64,000 nt of DNA from Beijerinckiaceae bacterium RH AL1 (GTDB lineage Bacteria; Pseudomonadota; Alphaproteobacteria; Rhizobiales; Beijerinckiaceae): the NCBI GenBank assembly GCA_901457705.2, contig LR590083.2, positions 2,604,597-2,668,596 on the forward strand, read 5' to 3'. Both the position numbers and the translations under genes were made by a program. The notes under the pieces are model-generated. The model had not been told where the DNA came from. It saw only the letters and a list, made by a program, of their open reading frames with translations, and ran no database searches. Positions 49,350 to 57,561 of this stretch are shown one piece after another (position 1 is the stretch's first letter; each line of letters begins with the position of its first letter).

Positions 49350-50690
49350 TCAAGAACCGACGCGGCCGTTCTGCGCTGGCGCGCGCGCGTCGCCGAACAC
49401 CCGCGCGAAAATCGCGTCGACGTTCTTCAAATGGTAGCCGAGGTCGAAGAGCGCCTCGAGCTCCTCCGCCGACAGCGCCTTGCGCACGTCGGGGTCGGCG
49501 AGGAGCAGCGGCAGGAACTCGCCCTCCCCGCGCCACACCGGCATGGCGTTGCGCTGGACCAGCGCGTAGGCGTCCTCGCGCGACACGCCCTTCTGCGTCA
49601 GCGCGAGCAGCACGCGCTGCGAATGGATCAAGCCGCCGAGCCGGTCGAGGTTCTTCTGCATGTTGGCGGGGTAGACGACGAGCTTCTCGATGACGCCCGT
49701 CATCCGCGCCAGCGCGAAGTCGAGCGTCACCGTGGCGTCGGGGCCGATCATCCGCTCGACGGACGAGTGCGAGATGTCGCGCTCGTGCCAGAGCGCGACG
49801 TTCTCCATCGCCGGGACCGCCATGCCGCGCACGAGGCGCGCGAGGCCGGTGACGTTCTCGGTGAGCACGGGGTTCCGCTTGTGCGGCATCGCCGACGAGC
49901 CCTTCTGGCCCTCGGAGAAGAACTCCTCCGCCTCCAGCACCTCGGTGCGCTGCAGGTGGCGGATCTCGATCGCCAGCCGCTCGAGGCTCGAGGCGACGAC
50001 GCCGAGCGTGGCGAAGAACATCGCGTGGCGGTCGCGCGGGATCACCTGCGTCGAGATCGGCTCGACCGCGAGGCCCATCTTGGCGGCGACATGCGCCTCG
50101 ACGCGCGGATCGATGTTGGCGTAGGTGCCCACCGCCCCGGAGATCGCGCAGGTCGCGACCTCCTTGCGCGCCGCGACCAGCCGCTCGCGGCAGCGCGCGA
50201 ACTCGGCATAGGCCTGCGCGAGCTTCAGCCCGAAGGTGACGGGCTCGGCGTGGATGCCGTGCGAGCGGCCGATCGTCGGCGTCATCTTGTGCTCGAGCGC
50301 CCGCGCCTTCAGCGCCGCCAGCAGCGCATCGACATCGGCGATGAGGATGTCGGCCGCGCGCGTGAGCTGCACGGCGAGGCAGGTGTCGAGCACGTCGGAC
50401 GAGGTCATGCCCTGGTGCACGAAGCGCGAGTCGGGCCCGATGAACTCGGCGAGATGGGTGAGAAAGGCGATGACGTCGTGCTTCGTCACGCGCTCGATCT
50501 CGTCGATGCGCGCGACGTCGAAGGTGACGTGGCCGGCCTTTTCCCAGATCGCCGCGGCGCTCTCCTTCGGGATCACCCCGATCTCGGCCAGCGCGTCGCA
50601 GGCGTGCGCCTCGATCTCGAACCAGATGCGGAACCGCGTCTGCGGCTCCCAGACCTGAACCATCTCGGGGCGGGAATAGCGGGGGATCAT
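49350..50690 (-). CDS. purB: Adenylosuccinate lyase
   Basis: Homotetrameric lyase of the fumarase/aspartase superfamily acting twice in AMP synthesis (SAICAR to AICAR, adenylosuccinate to AMP). 446 residues. Signature GSSAMPHKRNP with the catalytic serine loop, the histidine in GRSHGIHAEP and THLAEFIG are present. ATG at 50690 with the usual N-terminus MIPRYSRPEM; the longer frame upstream runs through a palindromic repeat and is not coding. Confidence 0.96.
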   Translation of the reverse strand: MIPRYSRPEMVQVWEPQTRFRIWFEIEAHACDALAEIGVIPKESAAAIWEKAGHVTFDVARIDEIERVTKHDVIAFLTHLAEFIGPDSRFVHQGMTSSDVLDTCLAVQLTRAADILIADVDALLAALKARALEHKMTPTIGRSHGIHAEPVTFGLKLAQAYAEFARCRERLVAARKEVATCAISGAVGTYANIDPRVEAHVAAKMGLAVEPISTQVIPRDRHAMFFATLGVVASSLERLAIEIRHLQRTEVLEAEEFFSEGQKGSSAMPHKRNPVLTENVTGLARLVRGMAVPAMENVALWHERDISHSSVERMIGPDATVTLDFALARMTGVIEKLVVYPANMQKNLDRLGGLIHSQRVLLALTQKGVSREDAYALVQRNAMPVWRGEGEFLPLLLADPDVRKALSAEELEALFDLGYHLKNVDAIFARVFGDARAPAQNGRVGS

Positions 50691-50711
50691 GGGCCAAGTT
50701 CTCGAAAAGCT

Positions 50712-50858
50712 CTTCTCCCGCCTGCAGGAGAAGGTGGCGCCGCGAAGCGGGGTCGGATGAGGGGTCCAGTCGCTCGGCTCGATGCGTTTCGGAGACGCGG
50801 CCAAGCCCCTCATCCGACCCGACTGCGTCGGGCCACCTTCTCCTGCAGGCGGGAGAAG
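50712..50858. repeat. Paired inverted palindromic repeats without a gene between them
   Basis: Two oppositely oriented copies of the CTTCTCCCGC...GATGAGGGG repeat (50712-50764 and 50806-50858) with 41 bases between them. Each copy also has an internal hairpin (CTCC...GGAG). They are the same family as the repeats around the DUF559 gene about 1 kb away. They lie between purB and the squalene/phytoene-synthase-like gene. Confidence 0.85.
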
Positions 50859-50932
50859 TAGGGCGCGCTGGCCTTACGCCAATTCGTTCTCCTCAACTAG
50901 TGTGCTAGCTGCTCCCGCCCCGAGGAGCCCAC

Positions 50933-51763
50933 ATGACCGATCTCGCCGCGGCCTACGCGCACTGCGAGGCCGAGGTTCGCCGCGACGATCCCGACCGCTG
51001 GATCGCCAGCCTGTACTGGCCGGCCGCGGCGCGGCCGCACGCGCACGCTCTGCTCGCTTTCTCGCTCGAGATCGCCCGCGTGCGGGAGACCGTGTCCGAG
51101 CCGATGCCGGGCGAGATCCGCTACCAGTGGTGGCGCGATGCGATCGAGGCCCGCCAGAGCGGCGGCAACCCCATTGCCGAGGCGCTGATCGATACGATCG
51201 CCCGCTTCAACCTCGACGCGGAGCGGCTGCTGGCGCTGATCGAGGCGCGCAGCTTCGATCTCTACGACGACCCGATGCCGTCGGAGGACGCGCTGGAAGG
51301 CTACCTGCGCGACACCTCGAGCGTGCTGTTCGAGGCGATCGCGCGCGTGCTGGCGCGCGGCCGCCTCGCGCCGCCCTGCGTCGACGAGGCCGGCCGCGCC
51401 TACGCCCTCACCGGGCTGCTGCGCGCCCTGCCCTGGCAGGTGATGCGCGGCCAGCTCTTCCTGCCGCTCGACCTGCTCGCCCGCATCCAGCTGCCGCCGG
51501 AGGAGGTGCTGGCGCACCGCAACTCGCCGGCCCTCGGCCTGGTGCTCAACGCGCTGCGCGCGCGGGTGCGCAACCACCTCGACGCGATGACGGCCGGCTT
51601 GCCGGCCGCCGGGCCGGCCGCCGCCGCCTGCCTGCCGGCGTTCCTGTGCGAGCCGTACCTGCGCCGTATGGAGGCGCCGGGGCTCAACCCCTTCGAGACA
51701 CCGATCGAGCTGCCGCGCTGGCGGCGGCAGTGGGTGCTGTGGCGGGCGGCGCGGGGGCTTTGA
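50933..51763 (+). CDS. Squalene/phytoene synthase family protein (NDUFAF6-like)
   Basis: 276 residues with the all-helical isoprenoid-synthase fold. The order AHALLAFSLEIARVRETVSEPMPGEIRYQWWRDAIE and ALTGLLRALPWQ...LFLPLDLL matches the alphaproteobacterial branch related to mitochondrial NDUFAF6, a complex I assembly factor, more than true phytoene synthases: the two aspartate-rich prenyl-diphosphate motifs are not intact. No carotenoid or hopanoid genes are near. ATG at 50933 after GAGGAG. Confidence 0.78.
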   Translation: MTDLAAAYAHCEAEVRRDDPDRWIASLYWPAAARPHAHALLAFSLEIARVRETVSEPMPGEIRYQWWRDAIEARQSGGNPIAEALIDTIARFNLDAERLLALIEARSFDLYDDPMPSEDALEGYLRDTSSVLFEAIARVLARGRLAPPCVDEAGRAYALTGLLRALPWQVMRGQLFLPLDLLARIQLPPEEVLAHRNSPALGLVLNALRARVRNHLDAMTAGLPAAGPAAAACLPAFLCEPYLRRMEAPGLNPFETPIELPRWRRQWVLWRAARGL

Positions 51764-51769
51764 CGGGAT

Positions 51770-51821
51770 CCCCTTCTCCCCTTGCGGGAGAAGGTGGCGC
51801 GAAGCGCCGGATGAGGGGTCG
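51770..51821. repeat. Palindromic repeat left of the DUF559 gene
   Basis: CCCCTTCTCCCC...GGGAGAAGG, then GGCGC-GAA-GCGCC and GATGAGGGG. It ends 13 bases before the stop of the DUF559 gene and is in the opposite orientation to the copy at 52199-52248. Confidence 0.85.
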
Positions 51822-51834
51822 CTCGATCTCGCCG

Positions 51835-52197
51835 TCAAGTCTCGCCGGCGAGATCGTGCCAGATCGTATCGCCGACCTCGCGCGGCCGCGCCAGAATGTC
51901 TGCATTCCAGAAGCGGCGCACGCGGAAGCCTTGCGACTTGAGCCAGCGATCCCTCACCTCGTCGCGCTCGCTCTCGTCATGCTGCGACCCGTCCGCCTCG
52001 ACGACGAGCCGACGCTCGAAGCAGACGAAGTCGAGGATGTAGGGGCCAAGCGGCACCTGGCGGCGGAACTTGAAGCCGCTGAACCGGCGGTCCCGCAGCA
52101 CGAGCCAGAGCTTGCGTTCCGCCTCCGTTGGCGCCGAGCGCATGCGCTTGGCGAAGCCGCGGAGGTGCTGTGACACTCTCGGCGGGTCATTCGGCAT
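51835..52197 (-). CDS. DUF559 (Vsr-like endonuclease fold) protein
   Basis: 120-residue protein of the DUF559 family, related to very-short-patch-repair and other PD-(D/E)xK endonucleases. Conserved blocks: TEAERKLWLVLRDRRFSGFKFRRQ, LGPYILDFVCFERRLVVEADGSQH (acidic catalytic residues) and RRFWNADIL. Function in the cell is unknown. The gene fills the space between two inverted palindromic repeats: its stop is 13 bases from one and its ATG one base from the other, whose GAGGGG serves as the Shine-Dalgarno site. Cassette length about 480 bases. Confidence 0.88.
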   Translation of the reverse strand: MPNDPPRVSQHLRGFAKRMRSAPTEAERKLWLVLRDRRFSGFKFRRQVPLGPYILDFVCFERRLVVEADGSQHDESERDEVRDRWLKSQGFRVRRFWNADILARPREVGDTIWHDLAGET

Positions 52198-52198
52198 C

Positions 52199-52248
52199 GA
52201 CCCCTCATCCGCCCTTCGGGCACCTTCTCCCGCAAGGGGAGAAGGGGC
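52199..52248. repeat. Palindromic repeat right of the DUF559 gene
   Basis: CCCCTCATCCG...CCTTCTCCC-GCAA-GGGGAGAAGGGG, the inverted partner of the copy at 51770-51821. It begins one base from the DUF559 start codon and ends 15 bases before the end of sthA. Confidence 0.85.
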
Positions 52249-52263
52249 TCACGTCCGGTCCCC

Positions 52264-53673
52264 TCAATGCCGCGCCATCCGGTTCCAGGCGTCGAGCCCG
52301 GCGATCTTGTAGGCCTCGGCGAGCGTCGGATAGTTGAACGTGTTCTCGATGAAGAACTCGATCGTCCCCTTCAAGTTGAGCACCGCCTGGCCGATGTGGA
52401 TCAGCTCGGTCGCGCCCTCGCCGATGATGTGCGCGCCGAGGAGGCGCCGCGTCTCCATCGAGAAGATCAGCTTCATCATGCCCTGGCGCAGGCCCATGAT
52501 CTGGCCGCGCGAGGTCTCGCGGAAGCGGGCGATGCCGCACTCGTAGGAGATGCCGGCCTTGCGCACGTCCTCCTCCGACATGCCGACGGTCGAGATCTCC
52601 GGCACCGAGTAGATGCCGTAGGGAAAGCCCTCCGGCGTGTGCGAGACCGGCAGGCCGAAGGCGTGGCAGGCGGCGAGGCGTCCCTGCTCCATCGAGGTCG
52701 AGGCGAGGCTCGGGAAGCCGATCACGTCGCCGGCGGCATAGATGTGCGGCACGGAGGTCTGCAGCGATTTCGGGTCGACCGTAAGGCGCCCGCGCTTGTC
52801 GGCGACGAGCCCGGTCGCCTCGATGTTGAGCTCGTCCGTCGCGCCGACGCGGCCGGCCGCATAGAGCAGCATCTCGGTCTGCACGACCTGGCCGTTGGCG
52901 AGCGTCACCATCGGGTTGCCGCGCTCGCTGATCGCGATCTGCGCGACGGCGGAGCCGAGCCGAATCTGCAGCTTGCGGTCGCGCATCTCGTGGATCAGCT
53001 CGTCGATCAGCTCCTTGTCGATGAAGTCGAGAAAGCTGTTGCGCGGCTCGATCAGCGTGACGGCGACGTCGAGCGCCGAAAAGATCGTCGCGTACTCGAC
53101 GCCGATAACGCCGGCGCCGACGACGGCGAGGCTGCGCGGCAGGCGCTTCAGGTCGACGATCTCGTCGGAATCCAGGACGTTCGTGCCGTTGAACGGCACG
53201 GTGTCGGGGCGGAACGGCCGCGTGCCGACGGCGATGAGGATGAACTGCCCGCTGACGACGCGCACCTCGTCGCGGTCGCCGGTGATCTCGATGCGGTGCG
53301 GATCGAGGAAACGGGCGTGGCCGCGCGCGATGCGCACGCCGTTGCGGCTGAACTGGTGCTCCAGCACCTCGACCTCGTGGTCGAGCGTCTTGGCCATGCG
53401 CATCATCAGGTCTTCGGCCGCGATCTCCTGCTTGACGCGATAGTTGCGGCCGTAGAAGCCGCGCTCGCGCCAGCCGGAGAGATTGAGCACCGTCTCGCGC
53501 AGCGTCTTCGAGGGGATGGTGCCGGTGTGGACCGAGACGCCGCCGACGCGCCGGCCCTTCTCGACGACGAGCACCGTCTTGCCGACCTTGGCCGCCTGGA
53601 TCGCCGCGCGCCGGCCGGAGGGCCCGCTGCCGATGACGATCATGTCGAAGTCGTGCACGGCGCGAGCCTCCAT
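52264..53673 (-). CDS. sthA: Soluble pyridine nucleotide transhydrogenase (Si-specific)
   Basis: FAD-dependent enzyme that balances NADPH and NADH; 469 residues, usual for SthA. FAD motif IVIGSGPSGRRAAIQAAK; the redox-loop position reads GGVSVHTGTIPSKTLRE, without the CxxxxC disulfide of lipoamide dehydrogenases, which is diagnostic. NAD motif VVGAGVIGVEYATIF, then IYAAGDVIG and the C-terminal dimer domain. ATG at 53673 is preferred over an upstream ATG at 53769; a GTG at 53658 is also possible. Confidence 0.93.
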   Translation of the reverse strand: MEARAVHDFDMIVIGSGPSGRRAAIQAAKVGKTVLVVEKGRRVGGVSVHTGTIPSKTLRETVLNLSGWRERGFYGRNYRVKQEIAAEDLMMRMAKTLDHEVEVLEHQFSRNGVRIARGHARFLDPHRIEITGDRDEVRVVSGQFILIAVGTRPFRPDTVPFNGTNVLDSDEIVDLKRLPRSLAVVGAGVIGVEYATIFSALDVAVTLIEPRNSFLDFIDKELIDELIHEMRDRKLQIRLGSAVAQIAISERGNPMVTLANGQVVQTEMLLYAAGRVGATDELNIEATGLVADKRGRLTVDPKSLQTSVPHIYAAGDVIGFPSLASTSMEQGRLAACHAFGLPVSHTPEGFPYGIYSVPEISTVGMSEEDVRKAGISYECGIARFRETSRGQIMGLRQGMMKLIFSMETRRLLGAHIIGEGATELIHIGQAVLNLKGTIEFFIENTFNYPTLAEAYKIAGLDAWNRMARH

Positions 53674-53809
53674 GCGCTCGGACGGGTGGGGCACGGCGCC
53701 TGTGGTCACGTTCAAGCATCCCGGTCTGACGCGCGCATGAAGCTGCGCGGCGCCTCGCCGAGCGTGCAAGTTCGACGCCAGCGGGCGGCACAGAGGGCCC
53801 CGGAGCCCA

Positions 53810-54694
53810 TTAGCTGCCCAGCCCCGCCAGCCCCGCGACCAGGGCGTCGAAGACGGCGCGGCAGCGCGGGCTGGCGCGCAGATCCTCGTGCATGACTATC
53901 CACAGGCCGAGGTCGAGCGCGAACTCGTCCGTGAGCACGCGCACGAGATCGGGGTCGCGCCGCGCGAGCGGGACTTGGCAGGCGCCGATGCCGAAGCCGG
54001 CGCGGATCGCCTGGAGCTGCACCATGTTGCTGTCGGCGCGCAGCGCGAAGCGGACGCGGCTGAATTCCGGCAGGCGCGCGGCATAGGCGCGGAGCGACGG
54101 CGTCTCATGGTCGAAGCCGATGAGGTCGTGGTCGGCGAGATCGGCGAAAGATCGCGGCGTGCCGCGGCGCGCGAGATAGTCGCGATGCGCGAAGAGGCCG
54201 AGCGGGATCGGCGCGAGCTTCCTGGCGACGAGCGCGCCCTGCGTCGGCGGGAACATGCGGACGGCGACGTCGGCGTCGCGGCGCATGAGGTCGTCGGCCG
54301 CGTCGCTGGCCACGATCTCGAGGACGAGCTTGGGATGCGCGCTGCGCAGCGCGACGAGGAGCGGCGGCAGGTGCTCGATCGCGACGACCTCGCTGGCGCT
54401 TATGCGCACCGTGCCCTCGACCGCGCCGGAGCCCGCGCCGGCGGCGCGCAGCAGCGCGGCGGCGCTAGCCTCCAGCGCCTCGGCATGCGGCGCGAGGCTC
54501 GTCGCCAGCTCGGTCGCGACAAGGCCGCGCTGCGAGCGCACGAAGAGCGGTGCGCCGAGGTCGGCCTCGAGCGCGTCGAGCTGCCGCCCGACCGTCGGCT
54601 GCGCCAGGCCGAGGCGACGCGCGGCGCCCGACAGCGAGCCGTCGCGCAGCACGGCGAGGAAGGTGCGATAGAGGCTCCAGTCCGGCTCCGCCAT
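53810..54694 (-). CDS. LysR-family transcriptional regulator
   Basis: 294 residues. N-terminal winged HTH (about 5-62: LYRTFLAVLRDGSLSGAARRLGLAQPTVGRQLDALEADLG) and a C-terminal periplasmic-binding-like effector domain. It is divergent from an NAD-dependent epimerase-like gene with about 90 bases between the starts, the classic layout for a LysR regulator controlling its neighbour. ATG at 54694 was chosen because the HTH begins directly after it. Effector unknown. Confidence 0.9.
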   Translation of the reverse strand: MAEPDWSLYRTFLAVLRDGSLSGAARRLGLAQPTVGRQLDALEADLGAPLFVRSQRGLVATELATSLAPHAEALEASAAALLRAAGAGSGAVEGTVRISASEVVAIEHLPPLLVALRSAHPKLVLEIVASDAADDLMRRDADVAVRMFPPTQGALVARKLAPIPLGLFAHRDYLARRGTPRSFADLADHDLIGFDHETPSLRAYAARLPEFSRVRFALRADSNMVQLQAIRAGFGIGACQVPLARRDPDLVRVLTDEFALDLGLWIVMHEDLRASPRCRAVFDALVAGLAGLGS

Positions 54695-54786
54695 ACGTTT
54701 TCGTAGAGCAACTCTCCTCATCCCGCCAATTTCTAATATCGTCGTCGGCGTCCACATTGCCGTCGTGGCAGCGATGGAGTGGCGCG

Positions 54787-55713
54787 ATGAACGAGACACT
54801 GGTGATGGGCCTCGGCCCGGTCGGTCGGGCTGTGATGGAGGCGCTGGTGGCGCGAGGCGATCGCTTGCGCGTCGCGCAGCGCAGCCAGCCGAAGGAGCTA
54901 CCGACCGGCGTCGGCTTCACGCCCTGCGACGTGCTCGACTGCGAGGCCGTGCGCCGCGCGATTGAGGGCGCGAGCCAGCTCGTGCTGGCGATCGGCTTTC
55001 CCTACGACGGCAAGCTGTGGCGCACGGCCTGGCCGGCGGCGATGCGCAACGTCGTGGCGGCGGCTGAGGCCGCGGGGACGCGCGTGGTGTTCGTCGACGA
55101 CATGTACATGCTGGGGCCGCAGGACGCGCCGCTCACCGAGGACATGCCGCTGACGGACCAGGGCGTGAAGCCGGCGGTCCGCGCCGAGGTCACGCGCATC
55201 TGGCAGGCCGCAGCGGCCGCGGGCCGGCTCAAGCTCGCCGCGCTGCGCTGCCCGGATTTCTACGGCCCCGGCGTCGGCCTCTCGCACATCGGCGACGCCG
55301 GCTTCGGCCGCCTCGCGCAGGGCAAGCCGGCCTTTCTCATCGCGCCGCCCGACATGCCGCACGACTTCGCCTACGTGCCCGACATCGCCCGCGCGGTGCT
55401 GTCCCTGCTCGATGCGCCCGACGACGTCTACGGCCAGGCCTGGAACATGCCCTGCGCGCCGACGCGGACGCCGCGCGAGATCCTCGCGCTCGGCGCCGCG
55501 GCGCTCGGCGTCGCGCCGAAGGTGCGGGCCTTGCCGCTCGCGGTGCTTCCGCTGCTTGGCCTGGCCGTGCCGATGCTGCGCGAGATCGCCGAGATGCGCT
55601 TTCTGTTCGACCGGCCCTACCGCGTCGACGCGCGCAAGTTCGCCGCGCGCTTCTGGTCGGACGTCACGCCGTTTGAGGTCGGCGCGCCCGCGGCGGCGCG
55701 GTCGTTTCGCTAG
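54787..55713 (+). CDS. NAD-dependent epimerase/dehydratase family protein
   Basis: 308-residue extended short-chain dehydrogenase. Nucleotide loop near the N-terminus reads VMGLGPVGRAV. The serine/tyrosine region is atypical (FVDDMYMLGPQ; no clear YxxxK), so it may be of the atypical NmrA-like kind rather than a true sugar epimerase. FYGPGVGLSHIGD and DFAYVPDIARAVL follow family patterns. Divergent from the LysR regulator, its probable controller. Confidence 0.8.
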   Translation: MNETLVMGLGPVGRAVMEALVARGDRLRVAQRSQPKELPTGVGFTPCDVLDCEAVRRAIEGASQLVLAIGFPYDGKLWRTAWPAAMRNVVAAAEAAGTRVVFVDDMYMLGPQDAPLTEDMPLTDQGVKPAVRAEVTRIWQAAAAAGRLKLAALRCPDFYGPGVGLSHIGDAGFGRLAQGKPAFLIAPPDMPHDFAYVPDIARAVLSLLDAPDDVYGQAWNMPCAPTRTPREILALGAAALGVAPKVRALPLAVLPLLGLAVPMLREIAEMRFLFDRPYRVDARKFAARFWSDVTPFEVGAPAAARSFR

Positions 55714-56048
55714 GATGGCCGAGCCGAAAGCGAGTCCCGCAGGACGACTACGTCCTCGAACTTTGTTGCTGAAGTGCTCCAAGCACCAGGCACAATCTTG
55801 TCGTACGGCTTTGGAAACGATTTGTGTGAGTCGAAGAAGGAACCGAAGACTTCTTCGACGCCATCTTTCAGGAACGTGATTCTATAACTTGGATATTGTC
55901 CCGTTCCTTGCAAGCTGGCACCAAGCCTGAGGAAGGCATTGCCGTACGCAAGCCGACAACTACGCATGTGGACTATCACGCCATCCAAATATGCGTCTGG
56001 CTTTTTGATACCACCGACGGCTTCGGCGATCGTAACGTCCGGCTTCAT
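55710..56048 (-). CDS. Hypothetical protein in an AT-richer patch
   Basis: 112 residues, no recognised domain. It has the segment GQYPSYRITFLKDGVEEVFGSFFDSHKSFPKPYDKIV and no signal peptide or membrane helix. Base composition is near balanced over much of the gene, in contrast to neighbours, suggesting foreign origin. It lies 19 bases downstream of the DUF815 ATPase gene on the same strand and overlaps the end of the convergent epimerase-like gene by four bases. Confidence 0.5.
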   Translation of the reverse strand: MKPDVTIAEAVGGIKKPDAYLDGVIVHMRSCRLAYGNAFLRLGASLQGTGQYPSYRITFLKDGVEEVFGSFFDSHKSFPKPYDKIVPGAWSTSATKFEDVVVLRDSLSARPS

Positions 56049-56067
56049 CTCATTGCCTCAGACTTCG

Positions 56068-56943
56068 TCAGACCGCCTTCCCCAGCCGCCCCGCAAGGTC
56101 CTGGATGAACTGCCACGCGGTGCGCCCGGAGCGGCTGGCGCGCGTCGCCGCCCATTCCAGCGCCTCGGCCTGCAGCTTGTCCTTCGGCACGTCGAGCCCG
56201 AAATGCTCAGCGTAGCCGAAGACCATCGCCAGGAACTCGTCCTGCGAGGACTTGTGGAACCCGAGCCAGAGGCCGAAGCGGTCGGAGAGCGACACCTTCT
56301 CCTCGACCGCCTCGCCGGGGTTGATGGCGGTGGCGCGCTCGTTGTCGACCATGTCGCGGGCCATCAGGTGGCGGCGGTTCGAGGTCGCATAGAAGAGCAC
56401 GTTGGCCGGGCGCCCCTCGAGGCCGCCCTCGAGCACCGCCTTCAAGGACTTGTAGCTCGTGTCCTCGGCATCGAAGGAGAGATCGTCGCAGAAGACGAGG
56501 AAGCGGTACGCCGTCTCGCGGATGAGCGCCATCAGCGCCGGCAGCGTGTCGATGTCCTCACGATGGATCTCGATCAGCTTCAGCGGCGGCCCCCCGGCAT
56601 TATCAGCGTTCACCTGCGCGTGCGCGGCCTTGACGAGCGACGACTTGCCCATGCCGCGGGCGCCCCAGAGCAGCACGTTGTTGGCGGCGTGGCCCCTGGC
56701 GAAGCGCTCGGTGTTGCCGACGAGGATGTCGCGGACATGGTCGATGCCGCGCAGCAGCGCGAGGTCGACGCGGCTGACCTTCGGCACCGGCACGAGCGCG
56801 CTGGTCTCGGGACGCCAGACGAAGGCGTCGGCGGCGTCGAGATCGGGCGCCGGCGCCGGCTTCGGCACGAGCGCCTCGAGCGCGTCGGCGATGCGGCGGA
56901 GGGCGTCCTCCGACGCGTTGAAGGGAAGAGGCTGGCTGGTCAC
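56068..56943 (-). CDS. DUF815 AAA-type ATP-binding protein
   Basis: 291 residues. P-loop GARGMGKSSL near residue 95, Walker B-like FLVFCDDLSFD, sensor region VLFYATSNRRHL and C-terminal helical lid. DUF815 proteins are widespread in proteobacteria with unknown substrate. Divergent from yajC-secDF, an arrangement conserved in Rhizobiales. ATG at 56943. Confidence 0.88.
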   Translation of the reverse strand: MTSQPLPFNASEDALRRIADALEALVPKPAPAPDLDAADAFVWRPETSALVPVPKVSRVDLALLRGIDHVRDILVGNTERFARGHAANNVLLWGARGMGKSSLVKAAHAQVNADNAGGPPLKLIEIHREDIDTLPALMALIRETAYRFLVFCDDLSFDAEDTSYKSLKAVLEGGLEGRPANVLFYATSNRRHLMARDMVDNERATAINPGEAVEEKVSLSDRFGLWLGFHKSSQDEFLAMVFGYAEHFGLDVPKDKLQAEALEWAATRASRSGRTAWQFIQDLAGRLGKAV

Positions 56944-57139
56944 GCCGGCTCTTTACGCCAACGCGCAAGCCCTTGCCTAGGCCGCAGCCTCGGGGCTGCC
57001 GCGCGAGGCGCGCAGCGCCCCCGCCCGCCTTACCAAAGCGTCATTTCCCGCGCGGGCTCCCGCCATTGCTTTCGCCCGGCTCGCCGCTATAACGCCCCAT
57101 CCCGCCGCGAGGCGGGCTTTCGCAGTTGGGAGCACGGTC

Positions 57140-57490
57140 ATTTTCATCACGCCTGCCTTCGCCCAGGCCGCGGGCGCGCCCGCGGCGACGGACCAGATCT
57201 TCCAGCTGCTCATGCCGATCGTCCTGATCGGCGCGATCATGTACTTCCTCGTGCTGCGGCCGCAGCAGAAGGCCGCGCGCGAGCGCGCCGACGTGCTGAA
57301 GAACATCCGCCGCGGCGACACGGTGGTGACGAGCGGCGGCATCATCGGCAAGGTCACCAAGGTCGTCGACGACAGCGAGCTCGAGGTCGAGATCGCGGCG
57401 AACGTGCGCGTCCGCGTCGCCCGCGCCATGGTGTCCGAGGTGCGCGCCAAGGGCGAGCCGGTGAAGGACGTCGCCAAGCCCGCCGCCTGA
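57140..57490 (+). CDS. yajC: Preprotein translocase subunit YajC, probable ATT start
   Basis: 116-residue partner of SecDF: short N-terminal segment FITPAFAQ, one membrane helix (about 24-44, LLMPIVLIGAIMYFLVLRPQQ) and the cytoplasmic YajC domain (GDTVVTSGGIIGKVTKV). The only start codon that gives the usual N-terminus is ATT at 57140, seven bases after GGGAG; the first ATG in frame, at 57212, would cut off 24 residues up to the membrane helix and has no Shine-Dalgarno site. The gene is first in yajC-secD-secF. Confidence 0.88.
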   Translation: MFITPAFAQAAGAPAATDQIFQLLMPIVLIGAIMYFLVLRPQQKAARERADVLKNIRRGDTVVTSGGIIGKVTKVVDDSELEVEIAANVRVRVARAMVSEVRAKGEPVKDVAKPAA

Positions 57491-57561
57491 GAGACCGTCC
57501 GGCGCCAGCTCGCGTGGGTGCCGAAGTGACTGACCGACAGCCCGGAAACGATTGAACCAAG

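Noticed and set aside
50933-51763. Carotenoid or hopanoid phytoene/squalene synthase
   Set aside because: The aspartate-rich substrate motifs are incomplete and no terpenoid genes are near; the sequence fits the NDUFAF6-like branch better.
50712-52248. Insertion sequence with terminal inverted repeats around 50.7-52.2 kb
   Set aside because: There is no transposase gene and no target duplication that I can see. The repeats are internal palindromes of a known rhizobial type, and purely standard IS movement is not supported.
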